NCBI GenBank assembly: GCA_021781795.1
Contig: JAJXWA010000005.1
Location: 1 to 64,000 of the forward strand
Reading direction: 5' to 3'
DNA length: 64,000 bases
From: Acidobacteriota bacterium
Lineage (GTDB): Bacteria; Acidobacteriota; Terriglobia; Terriglobales; Acidobacteriaceae
Part shown: positions 51,748 through 62,137 of the stretch, in pieces
How positions within the stretch are numbered: the first letter of the stretch is position 1
Layout of the letters: each line of letters begins with the position of its first letter
Position numbers and translations under genes: made by a program
The notes under the pieces: model-generated
Database searches by the model: none
What the model was told of the DNA's origin: nothing
The model's input: only the letters and a program-made list of their open reading frames with translations

Positions 51748-53718
51748 ATGACCATCGCCGCCGCCAGTGAACCTCTCCTTGACTTCCAATCCGCCTGGCC
51801 TGCGATGGACCTGCCTCCGCACGTGCGCGAAGTGCTCGCCGCCGCGCCGCTCGTACAGGTTCCCGAGGACCGTCATCAACTGCTCGACTGGTCGCTGGGC
51901 CGCGCCACCGGCTCCACCGACTGGCGTCACGGCAATCGCGAGGACCATGGCGTTTACGAAGCCGTCTTTCAGGGCGAAGGTATCGGACGCATCGTCGAAG
52001 CCGTCATCACCAAGGCCCGCAACGGCCTCGCCATCAATTTTCCCGACCCCGCCATGCGCCGTCGCGACCCCGACGCCATGGTCATCGGCGACAACCTGCC
52101 TACCGACAAGCCCCGCTATCAGGACCGCTTCGGCGAACCCTTCGACACCACTCGCCGTCAGACCCTCGACTGGCTCAAGACCCAGGAACTCGTCGTCGTC
52201 CCTTTCTATGCGGGCACGGACGCGCTCGGCTACGGCTCCTTGCTCATCGTGCCGCGCCCCGCGGCCTTCTTCGCCGCCACGCTCGCTGACCTCCAGGGCA
52301 TGATTCCGCGCTGCCGCGTGCCCGCCAACTTTCGCATCACCGGCGGCGTGCTCTTCGTCGCACCACCGTTCCGGCACACCCACTTCGGCGGCCGTCAGAT
52401 TGTCGTTCACGATCGCACCGCCACCCATCAGGAGATCTTTGCCTACAACCTCTACCCCGGTCCCAGCGCCAAAAAAGGCGTCTACTCCATGCTGCTCGAC
52501 CGCGGCGAGCGCGAGGGCTGGACCACCAACCACTGCGCCGCCGTCGCCGTCGTTACGCCTTACGAGAATCAACTCGTCCTCATGCACGAGGGCGCCTCGG
52601 GCGGCGGCAAGAGCGAGATGACTGAGCACATCCACCGCATGGAAGATGGCCGCCTCCTCATCGGACGCAACGTCATCACGCAGGAAGAGCGCACGCTCAA
52701 CCTGCCCGAAGCCTGCCACCTGCGCCCCATCGCCGACGACATGGCTTGCGCGCATCCCAGCTACCAGCGCGGCGGCCGCCTCGCCATCGCTGACGCTGAA
52801 AACGCCTGGTTCGTCCGCGTCGATCACATCCGCCGCTACGGCACCGCGCCGAACCTCGAGCGCCTCTGCATCGATCCACCCGAGCCGCTCATCTTCCTGA
52901 ACCACTACATCGTCCCCGGCGGCAACTGCCTCACCTGGGAACACGTCGAAGACGCGCCCGGCAAGCTCTGCCCCAATCCCCGCGTCATCCTGCCGCGCCG
53001 CATGATTGAGGACATCCTTACCGGCACGCGCGCCGTCGATGTGCGCAGCTTCGGCGTGCGCTGCCCGCCCACCCATCGCGACAGCCCCCTCTACGGCATC
53101 CTCGGCATGTTGCACGTGCTCAGCCCCGCGCTTGCCTGGCTCTGGCGCCTCGTCGCGCCGCGCGGCCACGCCAACCCCAGCATCCAGACGCAGAAGTCCC
53201 GCGAGATGCAGTCCGAGGGCGTCGGCTCCTACTGGGCCTTCGCCACCGGCCGCCGCGTCGATCAAGCCAACCTGCTCCTTCGCCAGATTCTCGCTACACC
53301 CGAGACACGTTACGTCCTCCTCCCCAACCAGTACATCGGCGCGTGGAAGGTCGGCTTCATGGCTGAGTGGCTCGCCCGCGAATACCTTGCGCGCCGCGGC
53401 AGCGCCCGCTTCGGCCGCGAGCAGGTCGATGAAGCCATCTGCCCCCTGCTCGGCTACATCCCCAGCCAGATTCGCGTCGAGGGCTCCATGATTCCGCGTG
53501 TCTTTCTTCACGTGGAAGAGCAGCTCCAGGGCGGCGCCGAGATCTATGAAGAAGGCTGCCGTCAGTGGCGCGACTTCTTTGCCCGCGAGCTGCGGCAGTT
53601 TCAAGTCCCCGACCTCGACCCCCTCGGCCATCGCATCATCGAGGCCTGCCTCGACGACGCGCACCAGGAGGACTACCGCCACCTCATCCCGCACCCCATG
53701 TTCCGCGACGACGAGTAA
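51748..53718 (+). CDS. PEPCK-like P-loop protein (DUF4914-like), unknown function
   Basis: The protein has 656 residues from the ATG at 51748 (MTIAAASEPLLDFQ). Its kinase-1a-like P-loop reads EGASGGGKSEM (Gly282-Glu290 region, Lys288, Ser289), similar to the GLSGTGKTTL of ATP-dependent phosphoenolpyruvate carboxykinase. Other blocks are FAYNLYPGPSAKKGVYSML, RPIADDMACAHPSYQRGG, VPGGNCLTWEHVEDAPGKLCPNPRVILP and FGVRCPPTHRDSPLYG. The group is annotated as DUF4914 from my memory; reaction unknown. It is likely cytoplasmic and might be an NTP-dependent phosphotransferase or carboxykinase relative. It is downstream of cca by 132 bases and followed by a flavoprotein gene 40 bases later. Confidence 0.8.
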   Translation: MTIAAASEPLLDFQSAWPAMDLPPHVREVLAAAPLVQVPEDRHQLLDWSLGRATGSTDWRHGNREDHGVYEAVFQGEGIGRIVEAVITKARNGLAINFPDPAMRRRDPDAMVIGDNLPTDKPRYQDRFGEPFDTTRRQTLDWLKTQELVVVPFYAGTDALGYGSLLIVPRPAAFFAATLADLQGMIPRCRVPANFRITGGVLFVAPPFRHTHFGGRQIVVHDRTATHQEIFAYNLYPGPSAKKGVYSMLLDRGEREGWTTNHCAAVAVVTPYENQLVLMHEGASGGGKSEMTEHIHRMEDGRLLIGRNVITQEERTLNLPEACHLRPIADDMACAHPSYQRGGRLAIADAENAWFVRVDHIRRYGTAPNLERLCIDPPEPLIFLNHYIVPGGNCLTWEHVEDAPGKLCPNPRVILPRRMIEDILTGTRAVDVRSFGVRCPPTHRDSPLYGILGMLHVLSPALAWLWRLVAPRGHANPSIQTQKSREMQSEGVGSYWAFATGRRVDQANLLLRQILATPETRYVLLPNQYIGAWKVGFMAEWLAREYLARRGSARFGREQVDEAICPLLGYIPSQIRVEGSMIPRVFLHVEEQLQGGAEIYEEGCRQWRDFFARELRQFQVPDLDPLGHRIIEACLDDAHQEDYRHLIPHPMFRDDE

Positions 53719-53758
53719 GCCACTCTCCCTCGCCGCGCGTGTCGGCGACAATACACTC

Positions 53759-54949
53759 ATGCCCACCGCGCCGCGTTCGTTCGACGTTCTCATCCTCGGC
53801 GCGGGCGCTGCAGGTCTTTTCTGCGCCGCCGTGGCCGGCCAGCGCGGCCGTCGCGTCGCTCTGCTCGAACACGGTGCGCAGCCCGGCCGCAAGATCCTCA
53901 TCTCCGGCGGCGGGCGCTGCAACTTCACTAACGTCCACTGCACGCCGCAGAACTTCCTCTCCGCCAATCCTCACTTCGCCAAATCCGCGCTCGCTCTTTT
54001 TGAGCCGCGCCACTTCCTCGAACTCGTCGAGCGCCACCACATCCCCTGGCATGAGAAGACCCTCGGCCAGCTCTTCTGCGACCGCTCCGCGCGCGACATC
54101 CTCAACACGCTCTTCGCCGAGTGCGAGCGCGCCCGCGCCTTCAACGGCAGCGTCGATCTCATCCTCAACGCCCGCGACATTCACGCCACGCGCTATGGCG
54201 ATTTTCACGTCACGTCGTCGCAGGGCGACTTCACAGCGCCTGCGCTCGTCGTCGCCACCGGTGGCCTCTCCATTCCTAAACTCGGCGCCACAGGCTTCGC
54301 TTATGACCTCGCCCGCCAGTTCGGCCTCGCCGTCATTCCGCCGCGTCCCGCCCTAGTGCCGCTCGTCCTCGGTCCGCCCGAATTCGCATGGACCGCGCTC
54401 ACCGGCGTCTCCACAATGGTCGAGGCGCGCGCCGCGCGTGGTCCGCGCTTCCGCGAGAAGATGCTCGTCACCCATCGCGGCCTCAGCGGCCCTGCCATCC
54501 TGCAGGCCTCCAGCTACTGGCAGCCCGGCGAAGCTCTTCACGTCGATCTTGCACCTGAGACCAAACTGCTCGCACCACTGCACACCACCAACGCCCGCCG
54601 CGATGTCGCCATGTTGCGCCGTGCCCTCGGCGATTACCTTCCGCAGCGCCTCGCCGCGCATCTCGCCGCCACGGCCGCACCCTCCGGCTGGTCCAACAAT
54701 GCACTGGACACCTGCGAGCGCACGCTGCACCGCTGGCCCTTTCATCCCACCGGAACGGAGGGCTTTGAAAAAGCTGAAGTCACCGCCGGCGGCATCGACA
54801 CCAACACCCTCCATGCGCGCACCATGGAGGCACGCACAGTGTCAGGCCTGTTTTTTATCGGAGAAGCCGTCGACGTCACCGGCCATCTTGGCGGGTTCAA
54901 CTTCCAGTGGGCATGGGCCTCGGCCATCGCCGCGGCCCGCGCTCTCTAA
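53759..54949 (+). CDS. HI0933/YhiN-like FAD-dependent flavoprotein
   Basis: The 396-residue protein begins MPTAPRSFDVLILGAGAAGL with the dinucleotide-binding GAGAAG followed by EHGAQPGRKILISGGGRCNFTN, which is the signature of the HI0933/YhiN family. Later motifs are TGGLSIPKLGATGFAYDLARQFG and, at the C-terminus, GLFFIGEAVDVTGHLGGFNFQWAWASAIAAARAL. The enzyme binds FAD and NAD(P) but its substrate is unknown. The gene is shown from the ATG at 53759, 40 bases after the DUF4914-like stop. Confidence 0.9.
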   Translation: MPTAPRSFDVLILGAGAAGLFCAAVAGQRGRRVALLEHGAQPGRKILISGGGRCNFTNVHCTPQNFLSANPHFAKSALALFEPRHFLELVERHHIPWHEKTLGQLFCDRSARDILNTLFAECERARAFNGSVDLILNARDIHATRYGDFHVTSSQGDFTAPALVVATGGLSIPKLGATGFAYDLARQFGLAVIPPRPALVPLVLGPPEFAWTALTGVSTMVEARAARGPRFREKMLVTHRGLSGPAILQASSYWQPGEALHVDLAPETKLLAPLHTTNARRDVAMLRRALGDYLPQRLAAHLAATAAPSGWSNNALDTCERTLHRWPFHPTGTEGFEKAEVTAGGIDTNTLHARTMEARTVSGLFFIGEAVDVTGHLGGFNFQWAWASAIAAARAL

Positions 54950-54958
54950 CTGCGCTCC

Positions 54959-55894
54959 CTACTGCTGCTGCGGATACTGCTGTGGATATTGTTGCTGTTG
55001 GTACTGGTTCTGCGGGTACGGTTGCTGCTGTCCCTGCGGTGGATACTGCTGCTGCCCCTGCGGCGCATATTGCTGCTGCGGGTATTGCTGCTGTCCTGCA
55101 GCTCCGTTCGGCGCGCCCTGCTGCGCTCCTTGCTGCGCGCCCTGCGGAGGCCCGCTCGGCACGTTCGGCGGCGCAATCGGCTTGGCTGGCGGAGCCAGCA
55201 CGAATCCCTGATGCACCAGCGCCAGTCCTTCGGTTCTCAACTCGGCCTGCAGCAACTGGTTCTGCGGACCCACGAACAAATCCGTCATGTCGTGCCCGAT
55301 GGTCGAGACCAGGTGATGTACGGTGATATTCCGGCCATCCAGCGTGCCCTGCTCATCCGCGTAGGTCGCCAGTTGCACGGGCAGCACGGCGCCGTTGCCC
55401 TTGGGAAGAATCGCCCACAGATTGCGGTTGTTGTGGGCGGCAGCCAGTGTCAGCAACGTCTGCAGCGCGCCCGGATCCACATCTGGCAAGAATACCGCCG
55501 CCGTGTGCTGCGTGAGCCGGGCAGTGCTGCTCTTGCCGTTGGCCGACATGTTCAGCAGCAGTTGCGCGGAGTCCGGCGCGGCCGTCACCGTGACTGCCTC
55601 GCTGTTCACCGTCGCGCTGATCTGCGCATGCTGCAGTTGGCTCGCCGCGTTGAGTTGCTCGTCCTTTGAGAGAGCATACTCCAGCCCCTTCATGGACACT
55701 TTCACGAGCGAGGTCGAGTTGTAGCCGTCGCGCGTGCGCGTGAACTGGTAGCTGGCCGTGCCCACATTCAGGCTGCGCTGGGTAATCGCAAACGCCCCTG
55801 ACTGCGCCGCCTCGGCCATTGAGGCCGTGTCCGGACCACATGCCAGGAGCCCGATAATAGGAAGAAGCGTGAGGATGGTGACTGGTCGTTTCAT
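54959..55894 (-). CDS. Lipoprotein with Gln/Pro/Tyr-rich C-terminal repeat
   Basis: The 311-residue protein has a lipobox (MKRPVTILTLLPIIGLLAC, Cys19), so it is expected to be lipid-anchored. The middle part (about 30-215) is a beta-rich domain of unknown family, with GRNITVHHLVSTIGHDMTDLFVGPQNQLLQAELR. The C-terminal 90 residues are low complexity: blocks of QQQYPPQ, QQGQQ, NQYQQQQ, rich in Gln, Pro and Tyr. Such tails can bind cell wall or surface partners. No homology is asserted. It is convergent with the flavoprotein (9 bases apart). Confidence 0.82.
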   Translation of the reverse strand: MKRPVTILTLLPIIGLLACGPDTASMAEAAQSGAFAITQRSLNVGTASYQFTRTRDGYNSTSLVKVSMKGLEYALSKDEQLNAASQLQHAQISATVNSEAVTVTAAPDSAQLLLNMSANGKSSTARLTQHTAAVFLPDVDPGALQTLLTLAAAHNNRNLWAILPKGNGAVLPVQLATYADEQGTLDGRNITVHHLVSTIGHDMTDLFVGPQNQLLQAELRTEGLALVHQGFVLAPPAKPIAPPNVPSGPPQGAQQGAQQGAPNGAAGQQQYPQQQYAPQGQQQYPPQGQQQPYPQNQYQQQQYPQQYPQQQ

Positions 55895-56029
55895 CGTACT
55901 GTCCGTTTAGACACACACTTTGCGCCAGGAGTTGCGCGCCCGCCGCACAGTGTGCTCTCACGTAACCTGCGCAGCGCTCCGGCCCCGCGCCGCTTCGGAC
56001 GAGGCCGGAGCAAAGAACGAGCCGCGTTT

Positions 56030-56653
56030 TCAGCCCTTTGCCGTCGCAAAGCGCTTGCTTACTTCGTTCCAGTTCACCACGTTCCACCATGCGGCCAGAT
56101 AATCAGGACGGCGGTTCTGGTACTTCAGATAGTAGGCATGCTCCCACACATCGTTGCCCAGGATCGGGTACAACCCCTGGCTCAGCGGTGAATCCTGATT
56201 CGCCGTCGTCGTCACCTTCAGCTTGCCGCCGGAGAGCACCAGCCAGCCCCACCCGGAGCCAAACTGCTTCGCCGTCGTCTCGTTGAAGGTCTTCTTGAAG
56301 GCCTCAAAGTCGCCAAAGTCCGCCGCAATCTTCGCGGCCAGTTCGCCCGTTGGCGCTCCGCCCACGCCGGCCGTACCCGGCTTACCCATAATGTTCCAGA
56401 ACATGGTGTGGTTCGAGTGGCCACCGCCGTTGTTGCGCACCGCACCGCGAATCTCCTCCGGCACGGCGTTCAGGTCGCGAATCAGGTCATCCACTGACTT
56501 TGCGGCCAGCGCCGGATGATTCGCCAGCGCGGCATTCACATTGTTGATGTAGGCCTGGTGATGCTTGTCGTGGTGAAGGTGCATCGTCTCGGAGTCGATA
56601 AACGGCTCCAGAGCAGCATAGTCATAAGGCAGCGGTGCTAGTTCGTAGGCCAT
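56030..56653 (-). CDS. sodA: Superoxide dismutase, Mn-type (Fe/Mn family)
   Basis: The 207-residue protein has the Fe/Mn-SOD ligands His27 (HLHHDKHH), His82 ([11 protein letters not shown]), Asp168 and His172 ([13 protein letters not shown]). The pair GGGH and NQDSPL around Gln153 is typical of the manganese subfamily. No signal peptide, so cytosolic. GAAGGAG lies about 10 bases upstream of the ATG at 56653. Confidence 0.94.
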   Translation of the reverse strand: MAYELAPLPYDYAALEPFIDSETMHLHHDKHHQAYINNVNAALANHPALAAKSVDDLIRDLNAVPEEIRGAVRNNGGGHSNHTMFWNIMGKPGTAGVGGAPTGELAAKIAADFGDFEAFKKTFNETTAKQFGSGWGWLVLSGGKLKVTTTANQDSPLSQGLYPILGNDVWEHAYYLKYQNRRPDYLAAWWNVVNWNEVSKRFATAKG

Positions 56654-56967
56654 CGGGGAATTCTCCTTCGTTCGCGTTTCGATTGCTGGTCACAAGAACA
56701 GGCAGCAGCACACTACGCAACTGGCGCTGCGGCTTGCAGGTCAAAAGGCTTTGGTCGTGCCCTCACGCCACGCTCGGGCCGGGGCTCCCACAGGCTGCAC
56801 AGCCATCATCCCATATCCGTCTACCTGCATGGATGCGCGCCGAACTCTTCCGGGTTCGAAGTTCATAAAAATCCGGTCAAGAAACCTTCTGCCCGTTCCA
56901 TACATCCGTATCTTTGTTGGACTAAGCTGCTTGTGCCCGCTTTCATCTCTATACCCGGAAGAACCTC
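56654..56967. other. Divergent promoter region of sodA and the GH15 gene
   Basis: This 314-base stretch separates the divergent sodA and glucoamylase genes and must hold both promoters. I see the sodA ribosome binding site, an AT-rich patch TTCATAAAAATCC near 56864, and GGAAGA before the TTG of the GH15 gene. No riboswitch, hairpin terminator or repeat stands out. Confidence 0.5.
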
Positions 56968-59433
56968 TTGACACAGCAAACCCGCTACCGTTGGCTGACG
57001 CAGCAGGGCGAGGCCTTTGGCGCCCCCGGCCTGCCTCCGCGCTGGACATCGAGCGTGAAAGACGCCGTTGGCACCGCCTACTCTGCTGCCAGCCGCGTCT
57101 GGTTCACTTCCTCGCACGGCATCCTCAACGAGCTCTACCACCCCACCATCGACAAGCCGCAGATGCGGGACATGCAGTTCCTCATCACCGATGGCGAGAG
57201 CTTCTGCCACGAGGAAAAGCGCCACCTCATCTCCAGTTTCGAGACCATCCACTCCGAGGCGCTCGGCGTCCGCTACATCAACCGAGAACCCGACAGCCGC
57301 TACACGCTCACCAAGGAAATCATCGCCGACCCGCACCAGTGCGCAATTCTCATCCATCTGCGGCTGGAGGGCCTTCCTGAGCTGCTGCCGCGTCTCAAGG
57401 TCTACGCTCTGCTCGCGCCTCGTCTCGACGGCGGCGGCGCAGAAAACAACGCCCGCGCCGTGGATATCGCCGGCCACAAAATGCTCCTTGCCTTTCGGAA
57501 TCAGTGGTCGCTTGCCCTCGGCGCGAATTGCGGATTTTCCCGCGTCAGTTGCGGCTTTGTAGGCGCCAGCGATGGCTGGCGGGACCTCACCGACAACTTC
57601 ACGATGGACTGGGAGTTCGGCTCCGCCACCGGCGGCAACATCGCCCTCTTGGGCGAGCTCAACCTGCCTCCCGGCGACGGCCATGCGCGCACCTGTACCG
57701 TCGGCATCGGCATTGGCGAGGGTCACCACACCGCCCTGCAAAAGACGGTCTCGTCGCTGACCGTTCCCTTCGTCCAGCAGCGCCAGCGCTTCATCGAGCA
57801 GTGGGAGCGCGTCGCTAATCCAGCTTGGCTCGCTGCCAGATCCGGCGACGACGGCAAGCTCATGGCCGCCAGCCACAACCTCCTCCTCGCCCACGAGGAC
57901 AAGACCTACGCCGGAGCCTTCGTCGCCTCCATGTCCATTCCCTGGGGCCAGGCCAAAGGCGACGACGACCTCGGCGGCTATCACCTCGTCTGGACACGCG
58001 ACATGGTGCAGACCGCCACCGCATTGCTTGCCTGCGGTCACAAGGAAACCGCCCTGCGCGCACTGGTCTATCTCGCCTGCACGCAGCAGCCCAACGGCGG
58101 CTTTGCCCAAAACTTCTGGGTCAACGGACGCCCCTACTGGTCTGGCCTGCAGCTGGACGAGGTCGCCTTTCCGCTGATGCTCGCCTGGCGTCTCTGGAAA
58201 GCCGACGCCCTCGGCCAGATGAACATCCTGCCCTTCGTCGAGCGCGCCGCGGGCTTCCTCGTGCGCCACGCCCCCATCACCCAGCAGGAACGATGGGAAG
58301 AAAACGCGGGCTACTCGCCTTCCACGCTCGCCGCCGTCATCGCCAGCCTCATCTGCGCGGCAGAGATTCTGCGCGCCCACGCCTCCGACGAACTCGCCAC
58401 CTTCATCGAAGAGTTCGCCGACTGGGTTGAAGGCCACCTCGAAGACTGGACCGTGACCAACGACGGCGTCCTCCTGCCCGAGGTACGCCGCCATTACATG
58501 CGCATCAGGCCGCCCGAGAACGGCGCGGCCTACGCCTCGGAGCAGAGCTGCACCGAGACGCTCCATCTGCAGAACCGGCCACCAGGTGCGCGCGCCGACT
58601 TTGAGGCCCGCGAGATTATCGATGCCGGCTTCCTCGAACTCGTCCGCTACGGCGTGCGCCGAGCCGACGATCCGCTCATTGTCGATTCACTCAAGGTCGT
58701 CGATGCCGTGCTCAAGCGCGGCCTGCCGCAGGGACCCGGCTGGATTCGCTACAACGGAGACGGCTACGGCCAGCGCGAAGACGGCGGCCCCTACCTCGGC
58801 ACAGGCAAAGGCCGCGTGTGGCCGCTGCTCACCGGCGAACGTGCCCACTATGAGCTTGCCGCGGGCCGCGACATCGCACCCCTCATTCGCACCATCGAAG
58901 GCTTCGCCACCCGGGGCCAGTTGCTGCCTGAGCAGGTCTGGGATGAACCCAACCGGCCCGCCATGGGCCTCGTCATGGGTCAACCCGCCGGCTCTGCCGT
59001 GCCGCTTGTCTGGGCGCATGCTGAATACCTCAAGCTCCTGCGCTCGGCCCTCGACGGCAAGATCTTCGATCGGATTGACCCAGTGTACGAGCGCTACGCC
59101 ATGCCGAAAGGCGCTCCGCGCAAGCGCCTCAACCTCGAGTTCTACAGCCGCAGAAGGCCCATCCAGCACATCGCCGCGGGCGACACGCTGCGCATCCTCG
59201 ATCCCGATCGCTTTGACATCGTCTGGTCGCCCGACAACTGGAACAGCGTCCACACCGTGGAATGCCAGAGCTTTGGTTCGGCGGGCTTCAGCGCCGACCT
59301 GCCCACCGCACCCGACCAGTCAGGAGCCCTTGTCTGGACCCTGCACTGGACCGATACCGACACGTGGCTTGGTTACAATGTAGAGGTAAAGATTCTGGGC
59401 GACCCGCCGCCAGTCACATCTTCCACTGAGTAA
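56968..59433 (+). CDS. Cytoplasmic GH15 glucoamylase-like enzyme
   Basis: The 821-residue protein starts with TTG at 56968 ([14 protein letters not shown]) behind GGAAGA. It has the GH15 layout: an N-terminal beta domain (about 25-280) and an (alpha/alpha)6 barrel (about 290-800). Catalytic candidates are Glu444 or Glu445 in [13 protein letters not shown] and Glu655 in LLPEQVWDE, matching the acid/base pair of bacterial glucoamylases. No signal peptide, so it acts on intracellular alpha-glucans or trehalose-like substrates, releasing glucose. It heads a set of pentose-phosphate genes on the same strand, 52 bases before tkt. Confidence 0.9.
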   Translation: MTQQTRYRWLTQQGEAFGAPGLPPRWTSSVKDAVGTAYSAASRVWFTSSHGILNELYHPTIDKPQMRDMQFLITDGESFCHEEKRHLISSFETIHSEALGVRYINREPDSRYTLTKEIIADPHQCAILIHLRLEGLPELLPRLKVYALLAPRLDGGGAENNARAVDIAGHKMLLAFRNQWSLALGANCGFSRVSCGFVGASDGWRDLTDNFTMDWEFGSATGGNIALLGELNLPPGDGHARTCTVGIGIGEGHHTALQKTVSSLTVPFVQQRQRFIEQWERVANPAWLAARSGDDGKLMAASHNLLLAHEDKTYAGAFVASMSIPWGQAKGDDDLGGYHLVWTRDMVQTATALLACGHKETALRALVYLACTQQPNGGFAQNFWVNGRPYWSGLQLDEVAFPLMLAWRLWKADALGQMNILPFVERAAGFLVRHAPITQQERWEENAGYSPSTLAAVIASLICAAEILRAHASDELATFIEEFADWVEGHLEDWTVTNDGVLLPEVRRHYMRIRPPENGAAYASEQSCTETLHLQNRPPGARADFEAREIIDAGFLELVRYGVRRADDPLIVDSLKVVDAVLKRGLPQGPGWIRYNGDGYGQREDGGPYLGTGKGRVWPLLTGERAHYELAAGRDIAPLIRTIEGFATRGQLLPEQVWDEPNRPAMGLVMGQPAGSAVPLVWAHAEYLKLLRSALDGKIFDRIDPVYERYAMPKGAPRKRLNLEFYSRRRPIQHIAAGDTLRILDPDRFDIVWSPDNWNSVHTVECQSFGSAGFSADLPTAPDQSGALVWTLHWTDTDTWLGYNVEVKILGDPPPVTSSTE

Positions 59434-59485
59434 TTGCTCTTGCTCTCACCCGGCCCAACCCCCGAAAGGACTTGGATTTTTGCTC

Positions 59486-61480
59486 ATGACCACCACTGCG
59501 GCCACCTCTCTCGATCAGCTTTCCATTGACACCCTGCGCCTGCTGGCCGTCGACACCGTCGAGAAGGCCAAAAGCGGCCATCCCGGCGCGCCGCTCGGCT
59601 GCGCCCCCATCGCCTACCTGCTCTACCACAAGCTCATGCGCCACAACCCGGCGCACGCCCGCTGGGCCGACCGCGACCGCTTCGTCCTCTCCAACGGCCA
59701 CGCCTCCGCGCTGCTCTACGGCTCGCTCTACCTCTCCGGCTACAAGCTCACCCTGGATGATCTGAAGAGCTTCCGTCAGTGGCACTCGCACACGCCCGGC
59801 CATCCCGAGTACGGCGATACCGAAGGCGTCGAAGTCACCACCGGCCCACTCGGCCAGGGCGTCGCCATGGCCGTTGGCATGGCCATGGCGGAAAAGCATC
59901 TCGCCGCCACCTACAACCGCCCCGGTCACGAGATCGTCAATCACCACACCTACGTCCTGCTCGGCGACGGCGACCTGATGGAAGGCGTCTCACATGAAGC
60001 TGCCTCGCTCGCCGGCACCCTCGGCCTCGGCAAGCTCATCTGCTTCTACGACGACAACCTCATCTCCCTCGACGGCCCCACCGAGCTGAGCTACACCGAA
60101 GACGCCCTCGAGCGCTTCGAGGCCTATCACTGGCACGTGCAGCGCGTCGCCGACGGCAACGACCTCAACGCCATCGAAGCCGCCATCCAGGCCGCGCAGG
60201 CCGAGACAGGCCGCCCATCGATCATTGCCGTCCGCACTGTCATCGGTTATGGCAGCCCCAAAGCCGGCACCAACAAGGTCCACGGCGAAGCCCTCGGCGC
60301 CGCCGACGTGCTGGCGACCAAGAAGTTCTTCGGCTTCCCTGAGGATAAGAGCTTCTACGTTCCTGACGATGCCCTCGCCAACTGGCGCAAGGCTGTCGAA
60401 CGTGGCGCCGGATTGGAAGCCGAGTGGAAGCAGCGCTTCGACGCCTACGCCAAAGCCTTCCCCGATCTGGCCGCCGAATTCGAGCGCACCCAGCAGGGAA
60501 CCCGCAAGCCTGGCTGGACAAAGGCCATTCCCAGTTTTCCCACAGACAAGCCTGTCGCCACCCGCAACGCCGGCGGCGCCATCCTCAACGCCATCGCCGG
60601 CGAAGTCCCTGAGCTCTTCGGCGGCGCGGCCGACCTCACTGCCTCCACCAAGACCATCTTCAAACCCGGCGCCAACTTCCACATCGACCCCGTGGGCCGC
60701 AACGTCTTCTTCGGCGTCCGTGAGTTCGGCATGTGCGCTGCCGTCAACGGCATGGCCGCACACGGTGGCCTCGTGCCCTTCGGCTCCACCTTCTTCGTCT
60801 TCTCGGACTACTGCAAGCCCGCGCTGCGCCTCGCCGCGCTCATGCAGGTCCACGCGCTCTTCGTCTTCACCCATGACTCGGTTGCGCTCGGCGAAGATGG
60901 CCCCACCCACCAGCCCATCGAACACCTCATGGCTCTGCGCGCCGTCCCCGGCATGACCGACTTCCGCCCCGCCGACGCCAACGAGACCGCCGCCGCATGG
61001 CGTCTAGCGCTCGAGCGCTCCGGACCCAGCTTCTTCGCCCTCACCCGCCAGGACGTTCCCGTCCTCGACCCCGCCGCGCGCGACATCTACGCCGGCGTCA
61101 GCAAGGGCGCCTACATCGTCGAAGACGTGGCCAATGCCAAGGTCGTCCTCATGGCCACCGGGTCCGAACTGTGGCCCACGCTGGCCGCGGCCAAATTGCT
61201 CGCCGCCGAAGGCATCGCCGCCCGCGTCGTCAGCTTCCCCAGTTGGAAGCTCTTTGAAGAGCAGTCCGCCGCCTACAAGGCCAGCGTCCTGCCCGCCGGC
61301 CTGCCCAGGCTCGCCGTCGAGGCCGGCGCAACCCTCGGCTGGTGGAAGTACGTCGGCTCCAACGGCGACGTGCTCGGCATCGACCGCTTCGGCGCTTCGG
61401 CCCCCGGACCCAGGGTGCTCGCCGAGCTCGGATTCACGCCGGAGAACATCTCCACCATGGCCAGAAAGCTCGTAAAGTAG
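59486..61480 (+). CDS. tkt: Transketolase
   Basis: The 664-residue protein starts [20 protein letters not shown] at 59486. It has the TPP motif GDGDLMEG (160-167) ending at Asn191 (YDDN), the conserved SGHPGAPLG, and a C-terminal transketolase domain. It exchanges two-carbon units in the non-oxidative pentose-phosphate pathway. AAGGA is 15 bases upstream of the ATG, so the ribosome binding site is distant; a TTG at 59480 is in frame. Its position between GH15 and rpiB suggests an operon. Confidence 0.93.
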   Translation: MTTTAATSLDQLSIDTLRLLAVDTVEKAKSGHPGAPLGCAPIAYLLYHKLMRHNPAHARWADRDRFVLSNGHASALLYGSLYLSGYKLTLDDLKSFRQWHSHTPGHPEYGDTEGVEVTTGPLGQGVAMAVGMAMAEKHLAATYNRPGHEIVNHHTYVLLGDGDLMEGVSHEAASLAGTLGLGKLICFYDDNLISLDGPTELSYTEDALERFEAYHWHVQRVADGNDLNAIEAAIQAAQAETGRPSIIAVRTVIGYGSPKAGTNKVHGEALGAADVLATKKFFGFPEDKSFYVPDDALANWRKAVERGAGLEAEWKQRFDAYAKAFPDLAAEFERTQQGTRKPGWTKAIPSFPTDKPVATRNAGGAILNAIAGEVPELFGGAADLTASTKTIFKPGANFHIDPVGRNVFFGVREFGMCAAVNGMAAHGGLVPFGSTFFVFSDYCKPALRLAALMQVHALFVFTHDSVALGEDGPTHQPIEHLMALRAVPGMTDFRPADANETAAAWRLALERSGPSFFALTRQDVPVLDPAARDIYAGVSKGAYIVEDVANAKVVLMATGSELWPTLAAAKLLAAEGIAARVVSFPSWKLFEEQSAAYKASVLPAGLPRLAVEAGATLGWWKYVGSNGDVLGIDRFGASAPGPRVLAELGFTPENISTMARKLVK

Positions 61481-61553
61481 ACCGCAGTTCGCGGAGCGTG
61501 TGCAGAGTCCCTGCCAGCTCCGCGAACTCTGCTGCAACCCGAAGGAGTCTACC

Positions 61554-62033
61554 GTGAAGCTCGTCATCGCATCGGACCACGCAGGCTTTCCTCTCAAGGA
61601 AGAGGTACGCGCCTACCTCGCCAAGGCCGGCCACGAGATCGTCGATCTCGGAGCTTACAACACCGAGCCCTCCGACTACCCTGACTTCGCCGAAAAGGTC
61701 GGCCTCGCCATCAAGCAAGGCACGGCCCCGCGCGGCATCCTCATCTGCGGCTCCGGCGTCGGCGTCTGTGTCGCCGCCAACAAGATTCCCGGCATCCGCG
61801 CCGGAATGTGCCACGACACCTACTCGGCCCACCAGGGCGTCGAGCACGATGACATGAATGTCGTCGTCCTCGGCGCGCGCATCATCGGCCCTGCTCTCGC
61901 CTATGAGGTCGTCGACGCCTTCCTCAAGGCCCAGTTCATCGCCAAAGAAGAACGCTTCGTGCGCCGCTTCAAAAAAGTCCTCGCCATCGAGGCCAAATAT
62001 CAGTGCGGAGACGGCTCCAACAGTCCCGCCTGA
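61554..62033 (+). CDS. rpiB: Ribose-5-phosphate isomerase RpiB
   Basis: The 159-residue protein starts with GTG at 61554 behind GAAGGAG. It has the RpiB pattern MKLVIASDHAGFPLKEEVRA, catalytic Cys65 in ILICGSGVGVCVAANK, CHDTYSAHQGVEHDD and the C-terminal YEVVDAFLKAQF. It interconverts ribose-5-phosphate and ribulose-5-phosphate. It follows tkt on the same strand. Confidence 0.93.
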   Translation: MKLVIASDHAGFPLKEEVRAYLAKAGHEIVDLGAYNTEPSDYPDFAEKVGLAIKQGTAPRGILICGSGVGVCVAANKIPGIRAGMCHDTYSAHQGVEHDDMNVVVLGARIIGPALAYEVVDAFLKAQFIAKEERFVRRFKKVLAIEAKYQCGDGSNSPA

Positions 62034-62137
62034 CCTGCCCCGCTCGCTGCCGTCCAACCAAGCCGATGCAGGAGGTCGCACCGGCGCCGCGCACAAGCTC
62101 TGTACCCACGCGGCCAACCTGACCCGGAGATACGCCG

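Noticed and set aside
51718..53967. A 749-codon minus-strand frame over the PEPCK-like gene
   Set aside because: The translation is Ala/Gly/Val/Asp-rich without domains, and mirrors the DUF4914-like coding sequence.
54959..55130. Short tandem repeats as a CRISPR or DNA satellite
   Set aside because: The repeats are codons of the Gln/Pro/Tyr-rich lipoprotein tail; there are no uniform spacers or direct repeats of constant length.
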